Below, piece after piece: positions 1 to 6,879 of a DNA stretch of 10,210 nt. Where the stretch lies: assembly GCA_031256115.1 (NCBI GenBank), contig JAIRRF010000299.1, positions 1 through 10,210 on the forward strand, given 5' to 3'. Every line of letters starts with the position of its first letter. Within the stretch, counting starts at the first letter, position 1. The DNA is from Treponema sp. (GTDB lineage: Bacteria; Spirochaetota; Spirochaetia; Treponematales; Breznakiellaceae). Both the position numbers and the translations under genes were made by a program. The notes under the pieces were generated by a model that saw only the letters and a program-made list of their open reading frames with translations, had not been told where the DNA came from and did no database searches.

Positions 1-1
1 G

Positions 2-1012
2 GTTGCCAAGAGCCAGGAATTAATTGCCGCTTTGGGTCTGCTTTTTCCTGCCCTGGCGATCCTTTTTCTTTCCGGGTATATACTGCGGACCAGTATAGAG
101 ATGCTGCGCTTTTTCTTAAGCAGAATCTCCGAATTCGGTGTGGAAGACGGCATTGCCGCCGGAGTTTTCTTCCGGTACTTTACCCGGCTGACTTTGCCAA
201 TAGTTCTTACGGCCATGGCAGCGGCAGTTTTTTCCAATATGGTCCAGGTTGGGTTCCTTTTTACAACCAAGCCCTTGACACCGGATTTTTCCAAAGTTGT
301 TCCCAAGTTTGGACGTTTTTTTCAGAAGACCTTATTTTCCATGGAGGGGATTTATAATTTCTTTAAATCTATTATTAAAATTCTCATTATAGGTTCTGTG
401 GCTTTTCTCCTTATCAGGAGTAATATTCACAGGCTTGCAAACCTTCAGACTATGATGCTGTATCAGGGATTTACCACTGTTGCTTCCATGGCAGCCCAGA
501 TGATTATTATAACAGCAATACTCCTTCTTATTCTTTCTATTCCCGACATTCTTTTTCAGCGCTGGCAGTTCAGGGAATCGCAAAAAATGACCCGGGAAGA
601 AGTAAAGGAAGAACGGAAGATGTACGAAGGGGATCCCCATATAAGGGGAAGGATCCGGCAGCGAATGAGGGAGTTTATGAGCCGGAACATGGCGGTAAAT
701 GTGGCCAAGGCAGATGTGGTGATAACCAATCCGACCCACTTCGCCGCTGCTTTGGAATTCGATGCGGAAACCATGAACGCTCCTTTGCTTACCGCAAAAG
801 GCGCGGACGAAATGGCCTTTCGTATGAGGAACATAGCCAATGAAAATAATGTTCCCCTGGTTGAAAACAAACCCCTTGCCAGGGCTCTCTATACAGAGGT
901 AAATGTGGGTCAAAGCGTGCCGGTTATCTATTGGGAAGCAATCGCTCAGATCCTTGCCAGGGTCCGGATGCTTGACGAGGAACGCCGCCGTGTCGAAGGT
1001 TTGGGGGCATAG
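2..1012 (+). CDS. flhB: FlhB, flagellar export switch protein (5' end cut off by window)
   Basis: FlhB is a membrane component of the flagellar type III export gate and switches export from rod/hook to filament substrates after self-cleavage. The frame is open from the left edge (VAKSQELIAALG...), so the true start lies upstream; 336 residues are visible and perhaps about 40 are missing. Four hydrophobic helices can be seen (about residues 12-28, 55-85, 120-140 and 160-182 counted from the edge). A charged linker follows (MTREEVKEERKMYEGDP, then IRGRIRQRMRE), then the cytoplasmic domain. The autocleavage motif NPTH is encoded at 728-739 in the context ADVVITNPTHFAAALEF. The downstream family signatures AKGADEMAFRMR and ENKPLARALY are intact. 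The stop lies 15 bp before flhA. FlhB is distinguished from the injectisome homologue SctU by the all-flagellar neighbourhood. Confidence 0.97.
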   Translation, partial: VAKSQELIAALGLLFPALAILFLSGYILRTSIEMLRFFLSRISEFGVEDGIAAGVFFRYFTRLTLPIVLTAMAAAVFSNMVQVGFLFTTKPLTPDFSKVVPKFGRFFQKTLFSMEGIYNFFKSIIKILIIGSVAFLLIRSNIHRLANLQTMMLYQGFTTVASMAAQMIIITAILLLILSIPDILFQRWQFRESQKMTREEVKEERKMYEGDPHIRGRIRQRMREFMSRNMAVNVAKADVVITNPTHFAAALEFDAETMNAPLLTAKGADEMAFRMRNIANENNVPLVENKPLARALYTEVNVGQSVPVIYWEAIAQILARVRMLDEERRRVEGLGA

Positions 1013-1027
1013 TGAACAGGAGAAACC

Positions 1028-3130
1028 ATGGCTGATGCAGGAACTGCTCCTGTAAGAGCGGGCTTTTTTGGAAGCCGTACCGATATTGCCATTGCCGTCG
1101 CGGTTGTGGCAGTAGTAATGGTGTTGATAATCCCGCTTCCAACTGTGGTTTTAGATGCCTTAATGGCAATGAACTTGATTCTTGCCCTCCTTATTCTCCT
1201 TATTGTACTTTACACAAGAAAAACAACGGATTTTTCTTCTTTCCCTACGGTACTCCTTGTATCCACAGTTTTTGGCTTGGCCCTTAATGTCTCTTCTACC
1301 AGGCTTATCCTGACAATGGGGGAAAAATTTGACGGACGGATGATCCGGGCTTTTTCTACCTTTGTGGTAGGTTCCGGCGGGACCGACGGTTTGGTTGTCG
1401 GTTTTGTGATTTTTATAGTTATCATTGCGGTTCAGGCGGTGGTTATCACCAAGGGGGCTACCCGTATTGCAGAAGTGGCCGCCCGGTTTACCCTGGACGC
1501 ACTGCCGGGAAAACAAATGGCCCTTGAGGCGGAGTACAATTCCGGAGCAATTCCCGAAGATGTATTGATTGCCAGAAAGAATGATCTCCAACGGGAAGTT
1601 GATTTTTACGGCGCCATGGACGGTTCCAGTAAATTTATTTCCGGCAATGTTAAAGTGGGGATCCTTATCACTGTGGTTAATATAATAGGCGGAATTATTA
1701 TCGGTACGGTTCTTCACGGCGAAACAATCGGCACTGCGATGGGAACCTATATTTCATTTTCCATCGGTGACGGCCTTCTTTCCCAATTTCCGGCCCTTCT
1801 GGTTTCCACTGCCACGGGTATTATTGTTACCCGGTCAGTGTCGGACGGAACTTTTGGAGAGGATGTTACCAGAGAATTTTCCCGGGATGCCCGGATCTAC
1901 GGTATTGGCGCAGTGGTACTTTTGGTTTTTTCTCTTATTCCGGGTTTTCCCTGGTATGTGCTTATTCCTTTGGCTTTCCTTTTGGGGATAACTGCCTTCC
2001 GGCTTTCCCGAAAAAAGAAGCTGGCTTTTGAAACGACCCTGGGCAAAGCCGCCGAGACAGCAAAACCCAGAGACGATGCGGTGGAAATGTCCCCGGTGGT
2101 GCCTTTGGATCCCCTGTCTCTGGAACTTGGTTACGGCCTTATCCCTCTGGTAGACCGGGATAAAGGGGCCGAACTGTTGGAACGGGTACAGCGGGTACGC
2201 CGAGAATCAGCCCTGGATTTGGGGCTGGTAATCCCCAGGATCAGAATTATCGATAATATGCGGCTGGAACCCAGTGAATATTGTTTAAAGATAAAAGGGG
2301 TCGATGTAGGTCGGGGAAAAATCCGGATGGAGTACTTCCTCTGTATCAATCCCGGGACAGTAAAGGATGAACTTCCCGGTGAAAAAACAAGGGATCCGGC
2401 TTTTGGCCTGCCCGCTCTTTGGGTTACCGCCGATAAAAGGGATGAAGCTGAAAGGGCAGGCTATACAGTGGTGGATCCGCCGTCAATTATTGCTACCCAT
2501 TTAACGGAAATAATTAAACACCATGCGGCGGAGATTCTTGGTCGGCAGGAAACCCAGGGAATCCTGGATGCCCTAAAAAAGGATTATCCGGCAGTAGTAG
2601 ACGAAGCTCTAAAGAGTCTGACCTTGGGACAAATCCAAAAGGTCATTCAAAATCTTTTAAAAGAACATGTTTCCATCCGGAATATGACAGCAATTCTGGA
2701 AGCCCTGGCGGATTATGGACCTGCCACCAAGGATGCACAATTCCTGACGGAAAAAGCCCGGCAAGCCCTGGCCCGGCAGCTTTGTCTTCAATATGCGGAT
2801 ACTGAAAAAATCCTGCGGGTGCTGACCATAGAGCCGGTTTTGGAGCAGAAGATTGTCGACAGCAAGGTGGAAACTGCTTCGGGGATTATTTCTGCCCTGG
2901 ATCCGCCGTTGCAAAGCGGCTGGATCAAGGCATTGTCCAGGGCTGTTGCGGCAGTGCATGAACAGGGCTGGCTTCCGGTGCTTCTCTGTTCCGAGGCAGC
3001 CCGGTTTTTGGTTAAAAATTCTACATCCAGGGAACTGCCCGAATTGGCAGTTCTTTCGGTACCGGAAATTGTCAACGAGATTACCGTAGAAGCGGTCGGG
3101 GAAATTAAAATAGAAAGCGAGGTTAAGTAA
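1028..3130 (+). CDS. flhA: FlhA, flagellar type III export gate protein
   Basis: FlhA forms the large ring of the flagellar export gate. It couples proton flow to secretion and docks chaperone-substrate complexes through its cytoplasmic domain. The 700-residue length is normal for the family. The N-terminal half (about residues 17-325) is a multi-helix membrane domain. It contains the FHIPEP-family cytoplasmic loop with FTLDALPGKQMALEAEYNSG, where most bacteria have D-x-D-L-N instead of E-x-E-Y-N. A charged linker (about 326-360) leads to the C-terminal domain, with recognisable blocks such as LELGYGLIPLVD, IPRIRIIDN and VDPPSIIATHLTE. The ATG start has AGGAG at 1018-1022, 5 nt upstream. The gene is followed after 4 bp by flhF. 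Confidence 0.97.
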   Translation: MADAGTAPVRAGFFGSRTDIAIAVAVVAVVMVLIIPLPTVVLDALMAMNLILALLILLIVLYTRKTTDFSSFPTVLLVSTVFGLALNVSSTRLILTMGEKFDGRMIRAFSTFVVGSGGTDGLVVGFVIFIVIIAVQAVVITKGATRIAEVAARFTLDALPGKQMALEAEYNSGAIPEDVLIARKNDLQREVDFYGAMDGSSKFISGNVKVGILITVVNIIGGIIIGTVLHGETIGTAMGTYISFSIGDGLLSQFPALLVSTATGIIVTRSVSDGTFGEDVTREFSRDARIYGIGAVVLLVFSLIPGFPWYVLIPLAFLLGITAFRLSRKKKLAFETTLGKAAETAKPRDDAVEMSPVVPLDPLSLELGYGLIPLVDRDKGAELLERVQRVRRESALDLGLVIPRIRIIDNMRLEPSEYCLKIKGVDVGRGKIRMEYFLCINPGTVKDELPGEKTRDPAFGLPALWVTADKRDEAERAGYTVVDPPSIIATHLTEIIKHHAAEILGRQETQGILDALKKDYPAVVDEALKSLTLGQIQKVIQNLLKEHVSIRNMTAILEALADYGPATKDAQFLTEKARQALARQLCLQYADTEKILRVLTIEPVLEQKIVDSKVETASGIISALDPPLQSGWIKALSRAVAAVHEQGWLPVLLCSEAARFLVKNSTSRELPELAVLSVPEIVNEITVEAVGEIKIESEVK

Positions 3131-3134
3131 TATA

Positions 3135-4469
3135 ATGCCCTACTTTACCGAACAGGCAAAGACACATGGTGATTGCCTGAAAAAGATAAACACAAAATAC
3201 GGGAAAGATGCCAGGGTGTTAATAGAAAAAACTGTACGGAAAGGAGGCATTTTTGGCCTGGGAAGCCATGAAGAAGTAGAAATGACCGGAACCTACGGAC
3301 TGGCTCTGTCCCTACCGGCGGATCGTCTGCCGGCTCCTTTCCTTGATCGGCAGCCGGTGCCGGTTGATTTGGAAACTGCCAAACGGCAGGTACTGGCTGC
3401 TGCAGGCAAGACGGTGCCGGATGTTGCAATTCAAACAGTATTAAAAGAAATTGCTGCTTTAAACGGAACCCTTCGTAATTTAAATGAGAAGGTAGATGCT
3501 ACAATCCAAAGTTCCTGGATTGACAGAGGTCAAATACAGGAATTACATCCTGCTCTCCAAAAGCTGGAAGAGGATTTATTGTTAAACGAATTCACGCCCT
3601 CTTTTGTTAAAACGATCCTTGAAAAGGTACGGAAGGAATTCCCTCTTCATGAACTTGATGATTATGAAGAAGTGCAGAAAAGGATTGTCCGGTGGATAGG
3701 AGAACAAATTTTAATTTATAAAGAACCAGAACCGGTTAGTCATGTACACGCCGCTTCCAGCGGCGAACGTAAATCAACTTCCTTGCACCCGCGGGCCGAA
3801 GGGCCGCATGGAAAAAAGAAACCCAGAATAATTGTTCTGGTAGGTCCGACAGGAGTAGGAAAAACGACTACCTTGGTAAAACTGGCAGCCCTCTACGGAG
3901 AATTGGATCGAAACCAGGGGATTTGGCAAAAGCAGGTCAGGCTTATTACACTTGACTGTTACCGAATTGGAGCAGAAAAACAAATAGAAAAATACGGAGA
4001 AATTATGGAAGTACCGGTTAACTCTGCGGACAGTTATGACAGCCTTAAACAGCTTTTGAATCTGTACCGGCAGGATGTGGATTTTATTTTAATTGATACC
4101 ATCGGTAAAAGTCCCCGGAATTACACGGAACTTGGAGAAATGAAAGCCATGCTGGATGCCATTCCAACAAAAGCGGAAGTGCATCTTTGTGTTCAGGCAT
4201 CAACAAAAAGCGGCGATCTGCGGGAGATCCTGAAACAATTTGAGCCCTTTAAATATAAGTCGGTTGTAATTACCAAAATGGATGAAACAGGCCGGATTGG
4301 GAATGTGATTAGCATCCTGGCGGAAGAACGAAAAAACATTTCTTTTTTAACTAAAGGTCAAACTGTCCCCTGGGACATAGAACGGGCCGCGGTAATCCAC
4401 TTGCTGGTTAATCTTGACGGTTTTATTATAGACAGACATGCGTTAGTAGATCATTTTCGAGGAGCGTAA
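3135..4469 (+). CDS. flhF: FlhF, SRP-family GTPase for flagellar placement
   Basis: FlhF is a signal-recognition-particle-type GTPase that marks where flagella are built; in polar-flagellated bacteria, including spirochaetes, it affects number and position. The order is an N-terminal B domain (about residues 1-55, with GKDARVLIEKTVRKGG), a variable helical linker, and an NG GTPase domain. Visible motifs are G1 GPTGVGKTT (from residue 237), DCYRIGAEKQ (from about 274, equivalent to DTYRIAA), G3 DTIGKSP in place of the usual DTAG, G4 TKMDE (from about 380), and the closing GQTVPWDIERA. Just before the G domain, residues about 204-225 are encoded by a GC-rich stretch with two hairpins, described separately. 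The ATG lies 4 bp after the flhA stop, and the nearest purine-rich site (GAGG, 3119-3122) is 12 nt away, so translation may be coupled to flhA. Confidence 0.96.
   Translation: MPYFTEQAKTHGDCLKKINTKYGKDARVLIEKTVRKGGIFGLGSHEEVEMTGTYGLALSLPADRLPAPFLDRQPVPVDLETAKRQVLAAAGKTVPDVAIQTVLKEIAALNGTLRNLNEKVDATIQSSWIDRGQIQELHPALQKLEEDLLLNEFTPSFVKTILEKVRKEFPLHELDDYEEVQKRIVRWIGEQILIYKEPEPVSHVHAASSGERKSTSLHPRAEGPHGKKKPRIIVLVGPTGVGKTTTLVKLAALYGELDRNQGIWQKQVRLITLDCYRIGAEKQIEKYGEIMEVPVNSADSYDSLKQLLNLYRQDVDFILIDTIGKSPRNYTELGEMKAMLDAIPTKAEVHLCVQASTKSGDLREILKQFEPFKYKSVVITKMDETGRIGNVISILAEERKNISFLTKGQTVPWDIERAAVIHLLVNLDGFIIDRHALVDHFRGA
3744..3810. repeat. GC-rich double-palindrome segment inside the flhF linker
   Basis: The left palindrome is perfect: CGCCGCT at 3749-3755, loop TCC, AGCGGCG at 3759-3765. 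The right one pairs GCGG (3791-3794) with CCGC (3804-3807) and CC (3796-3797) with GG (3802-3803) around one bulged G. In this stretch 43 of 67 bases are G or C, clearly above the flanking flhF sequence. It encodes a polar, low-complexity piece of the linker between the B and GTPase domains, so it could be tolerated as an in-frame insertion. The left palindrome resembles, in inverse orientation, the one at 9156-9177. Whether it is a dispersed repeat is inference from these two copies only. Confidence 0.4.
4459..4464 (+). promoter_or_regulatory. Ribosome-binding site deciding the GTG start of flhG
   Basis: GAGGAG ends 6 nt before the GTG at 4471. The ATG at 4469-4471, which overlaps the flhF stop, is in another frame and does not lead to the MinD-type protein, so GTG is the start. 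The site lies within the last codons of flhF, consistent with tight co-translation. Confidence 0.75.
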
Positions 4470-4470
4470 T

Positions 4471-5352
4471 GTGGAAGATCAGGCAGAAAAACTTCGGGAA
4501 GTGATGAGAAAAAAAAATAACTCCTATGAAAAATCTTCCAAAGCAGAAGAAGTAAAAAAAACCCGTGTAATCACCATTACTTCCGGCAAGGGCGGGGTAG
4601 GTAAAACCAATGTATCGGTAAATCTGGCTTTGGCATATGCCCGGACAGGACGAAAAGTTATAGTTATGGATGCCGACCTGGGACTTGCCAATGTTAATGT
4701 GATGCTTAACATGATCCCGAAATTTAACCTTTATCATGTGATCCGCAAGCAAAAAACCATGAAAGAAATTATTGTGGAGACCGAATATGGTATTTCTATT
4801 GTGGCTGGCGCTTCGGGATTTTCCAAGATCGCCAACCTTACAGAAGCGGAACGGCAATTTTTTATAGATGAGCTTAATACTCTTTCTTCCGCAGACATTG
4901 TAATTATCGATACCGCCGCAGGAGTTTCAAGTAATGTTCTTGATTTTGTTGCTGCGGCGGATGATTCAATTATTATTACTACTCCGGAGCCGACGGCAAT
5001 TACCGATGCCTATGGCATGATCAAGATTATTGCTACCGAAATTAACAACTTAAACATGGGACTAAAACTTGTGGTTAACAGGGTTAAGAACGCAGCGGAA
5101 GCGGCAAAAATCGCCGACCGGATGATTAATATTACCAGCCAGTTCCTTAATTTGAAGCTGGAGTATCTGGGGTTTATCTATGATGATAATGCGGTACCTC
5201 ATGCGGTACTTAAACAGCGGCCTTTTATGGTTGTGGAGCCCAAGAGTAAAGCTTCCCAATGCGTTCAGCATATTGTCGGAAGAATGGATAAAATCGAAGT
5301 CAGGGAAAATGGAGGTTTTGGGAATTTGCTTAAACGGATGTTTAAGGGGTAA
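4471..5352 (+). CDS. flhG: FlhG (YlxH), MinD-type ATPase regulating flagellar number
   Basis: FlhG is a membrane-cycling MinD/ParA-family ATPase that restricts flagellar number and acts on FlhF. The 293-residue protein has the deviant Walker A KGGVGKT at residues 40-46, the DADLGLAN switch at 67-74, and IIDTAAG with the Walker B aspartate at 147. The extreme N terminus reads MEDQAEKLREVM. This matches the DQAxxLR element (residues 3-9) that in Bacillus FlhG stimulates FlhF GTP hydrolysis. The C terminus, GNLLKRMFKG, looks like a MinD-type amphipathic membrane-targeting helix. The gene starts at GTG 1 bp after the flhF stop, with a strong ribosome-binding site. MinD of the cell-division system is the alternative, but the position after flhF and the DQAxxLR motif favour FlhG. 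Confidence 0.95.
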   Translation: MEDQAEKLREVMRKKNNSYEKSSKAEEVKKTRVITITSGKGGVGKTNVSVNLALAYARTGRKVIVMDADLGLANVNVMLNMIPKFNLYHVIRKQKTMKEIIVETEYGISIVAGASGFSKIANLTEAERQFFIDELNTLSSADIVIIDTAAGVSSNVLDFVAAADDSIIITTPEPTAITDAYGMIKIIATEINNLNMGLKLVVNRVKNAAEAAKIADRMINITSQFLNLKLEYLGFIYDDNAVPHAVLKQRPFMVVEPKSKASQCVQHIVGRMDKIEVRENGGFGNLLKRMFKG

Positions 5353-5354
5353 AT

Positions 5355-6035
5355 GTGTTCAATTTTAAAATAAGCGGTATAGCCGCCGGAGCAGCTTTTA
5401 TTTTCTCTCTTCTAATCGGTCTTGTTTCAGGTATAGGTTTTTTTATGCTCCTTGTCCGGGCTCTTGTTTTTGCTGTTGTTTTTTTTGCCCTTTCCGGCCT
5501 TGTTTTTTGGCTTGTTTCCCAATATATTCCGGAATTGCTCACCAGATCAGAGGATGATCTGGGGATTTTTACCTCTGGTTCCCGGGTAGATATCAATGTA
5601 GAGGATACTCCTATTATAGGAGCTTTTCCCAGAGATAATTCTGAAATTGTGGATGATATTGACGGAAGGCCTTCTCATTCGGCAAAGGTTAAATCCATGC
5701 CACTGGATCAGGATGAAGTTGCAGATTATACTGAAGGAGAGGACTCTGCGGGCAAAACCCAAAATAGTCCGGCAACAGCTTTTATTTCTAATGTAGAACC
5801 GGAAGTATTGGGGAGAAGCGATGAGGTCCTTCCCGACATGGAAGGTATTTCGGAGAATTTTTCGGAGAATGAGAATGAAAATTCAAGAGATGAGATTAAT
5901 TCCGGTACTACTTTTATTGATAAACCCAGACAGCCGGCTTATTCTTCCGAAAAACCGGATATGCTTGGGAATTTTGACCCGAAGGAATTAGCCCAGGGAG
6001 TACAGACATTAATAAAAAGGGACGATAAAGGATAG
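5355..6035 (+). CDS. Uncharacterised membrane protein with acidic cytoplasmic tail
   Basis: I do not recognise a named family. The 226-residue protein starts with about 55 hydrophobic residues that form two membrane helices (about 7-35 and 36-58), separated by a short turn containing one arginine. The rest is soluble, rich in Asp, Glu, Ser and Asn, and looks largely disordered (for example DDIDGRP, SENFSENENEN). A short conserved-looking end follows: MLGNFDPKELAQGVQTLIKRDDKG, residues 203-226. The GTG start at 5355 sits 5 nt after AAGGGG (5344-5349); the ATG at 5353 is out of frame and hits a stop after six codons. It lies 2 bp after flhG and 3 bp before fliA. From memory, other spirochaetes also carry a small uncharacterised gene near this position, which would suggest a motility role, but nothing in the sequence shows what it does. 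Confidence 0.85.
   Translation: MFNFKISGIAAGAAFIFSLLIGLVSGIGFFMLLVRALVFAVVFFALSGLVFWLVSQYIPELLTRSEDDLGIFTSGSRVDINVEDTPIIGAFPRDNSEIVDDIDGRPSHSAKVKSMPLDQDEVADYTEGEDSAGKTQNSPATAFISNVEPEVLGRSDEVLPDMEGISENFSENENENSRDEINSGTTFIDKPRQPAYSSEKPDMLGNFDPKELAQGVQTLIKRDDKG
5542..5570 (+). terminator. Terminator-like hairpin inside the membrane-protein gene
   Basis: CCAGATCA (5542-5549) pairs perfectly with TGATCTGG (5555-5562) around the 5-nt loop GAGGA, followed by GGA and five T residues (5566-5570). This has the form of a weak rho-independent terminator or pause site. It lies inside a coding region at the join of the membrane helices and the acidic tail, so ribosomes would normally suppress it. It may simply reflect codon choice. 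Confidence 0.3.
5608..5627 (+). terminator. Second short hairpin with T-run inside the same gene
   Basis: CTCCTA (5608-5613) pairs with TAGGAG (5617-5622) around the loop TTA, followed by C and four T residues (5624-5627). The stem is only 6 bp and the T-run is short, so alone it would be weak. It is listed because it follows 38 bp after a similar hairpin and both precede fliA. Confidence 0.2.
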
Positions 6036-6038
6036 CCT

Positions 6039-6857
6039 ATGGGTATAACTTTTTTAGGTTCGGGAAAATCCCATGATCCTGATATGGAAGATAAAACAGA
6101 AGAAGAACTCTGGATACAATACCGGAAAATAAGAGATCCCCGAATTCGCGAGACTTTTATCAAACAATATGCTCCTCTGGTTAAGTATGTGGCCGGTAAG
6201 GTAGCGGTAGGAATGCCCCACAATGTAGAATTCGATGACCTTGTCGGATTTGGAGTTTTTGGTCTATTGGATGCCATCGACAAGTTTGATCCGGAAAAGA
6301 ATGTTAAATTTAAAACCTATGCTGTAACCCGGATAAGGGGGGCAATTTTTGACGAGCTTCGTTCCATTGATTGGGTTCCTCGCTCTGTGCGGCAAAAGAC
6401 CAGAGAAGTAGAAGAAGCTATTAGTACCCTGGAAGCACAATTGGGAAGGACAGCAACAGATCAGGAAATAGCCAAATCCATGGGTATAGATGAGATTGAA
6501 TACCAAAAAGTTATGCAGCGGATCTCCTGTACTTCTATTCTTTCATTAAGCGATATGTGGTTTACAGGCGATGAAAACGATAAGGTATCTATTGGAGATG
6601 GAATTGAATCCCCTGCAAGCCTTAACCCGGATGTAATTGTCGAAAAAGAGGAAATTCGCAGGGTGATAGTTGATGCAATAAACGATCTTCCGGAAAAAGA
6701 AAAAAAGATTCTTGTCCTTTATTATTACGAAGATTTAACCCTTAAAGAAATTGGCCAGGTTCTGGAAGTAACCGAATCCAGGGTTTCCCAGCTTCATACC
6801 AAAGCAATTTTACGTCTTAGATCCAGGCTGACAAATATGCGAAAAGGCATAATGTGA
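6039..6857 (+). CDS. fliA: FliA, sigma-28/WhiG-type flagellar sigma factor
   Basis: This is a group 3 sigma-70-family factor that directs RNA polymerase to late flagellar and chemotaxis promoters. The 272 residues hold region 2 (about 40-112, with [17 protein letters not shown] and the -10-recognising stretch through [19 protein letters not shown]). Region 3 follows (about 118-165, [16 protein letters not shown]). Region 4 (about 215-265) includes the helix-turn-helix [19 protein letters not shown] and then AILRLRSRL, close to the FliA consensus. The ATG has AAAGGA at 6027-6032, 6 nt upstream, and lies 3 bp after the preceding stop. Its place within the export-gate operon recalls sigD at the end of the Bacillus fla/che operon. 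An anti-sigma partner (FlgM) is not visible in the window. Confidence 0.96.
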   Translation: MGITFLGSGKSHDPDMEDKTEEELWIQYRKIRDPRIRETFIKQYAPLVKYVAGKVAVGMPHNVEFDDLVGFGVFGLLDAIDKFDPEKNVKFKTYAVTRIRGAIFDELRSIDWVPRSVRQKTREVEEAISTLEAQLGRTATDQEIAKSMGIDEIEYQKVMQRISCTSILSLSDMWFTGDENDKVSIGDGIESPASLNPDVIVEKEEIRRVIVDAINDLPEKEKKILVLYYYEDLTLKEIGQVLEVTESRVSQLHTKAILRLRSRLTNMRKGIM

Positions 6858-6879
6858 ATTCCGGGGGGCTTTAATTATT

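Noticed and set aside
332..913. Long open frame on the minus strand opposite flhB
   Set aside because: It lies entirely antisense to conserved FlhB, including the NPTH region, and its peptide has no recognisable family.
1160..1717. Long open frame on the minus strand opposite flhA
   Set aside because: It is antisense to the FlhA membrane domain; the His/Asn/Lys-rich peptide is typical of a shadow frame.
2901..2925. Hairpin ATCCGCCG/CGGC-T-GGAT in flhA
   Set aside because: It has one bulge and an 8-nt loop, lies in the middle of the coding region of the C-terminal domain and has no T-run; probably coincidental.
5191..5209. Short direct repeat GCGGTAC in flhG
   Set aside because: It encodes NAVPHAVL, a conserved MinD-family segment; only two short copies.
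6858..6879. Possible promoter in the gap before fapA
   Set aside because: The gap is only 22 bp and holds a G-run suited to ribosome binding; no convincing -35/-10 or sigma-28 pair was seen.
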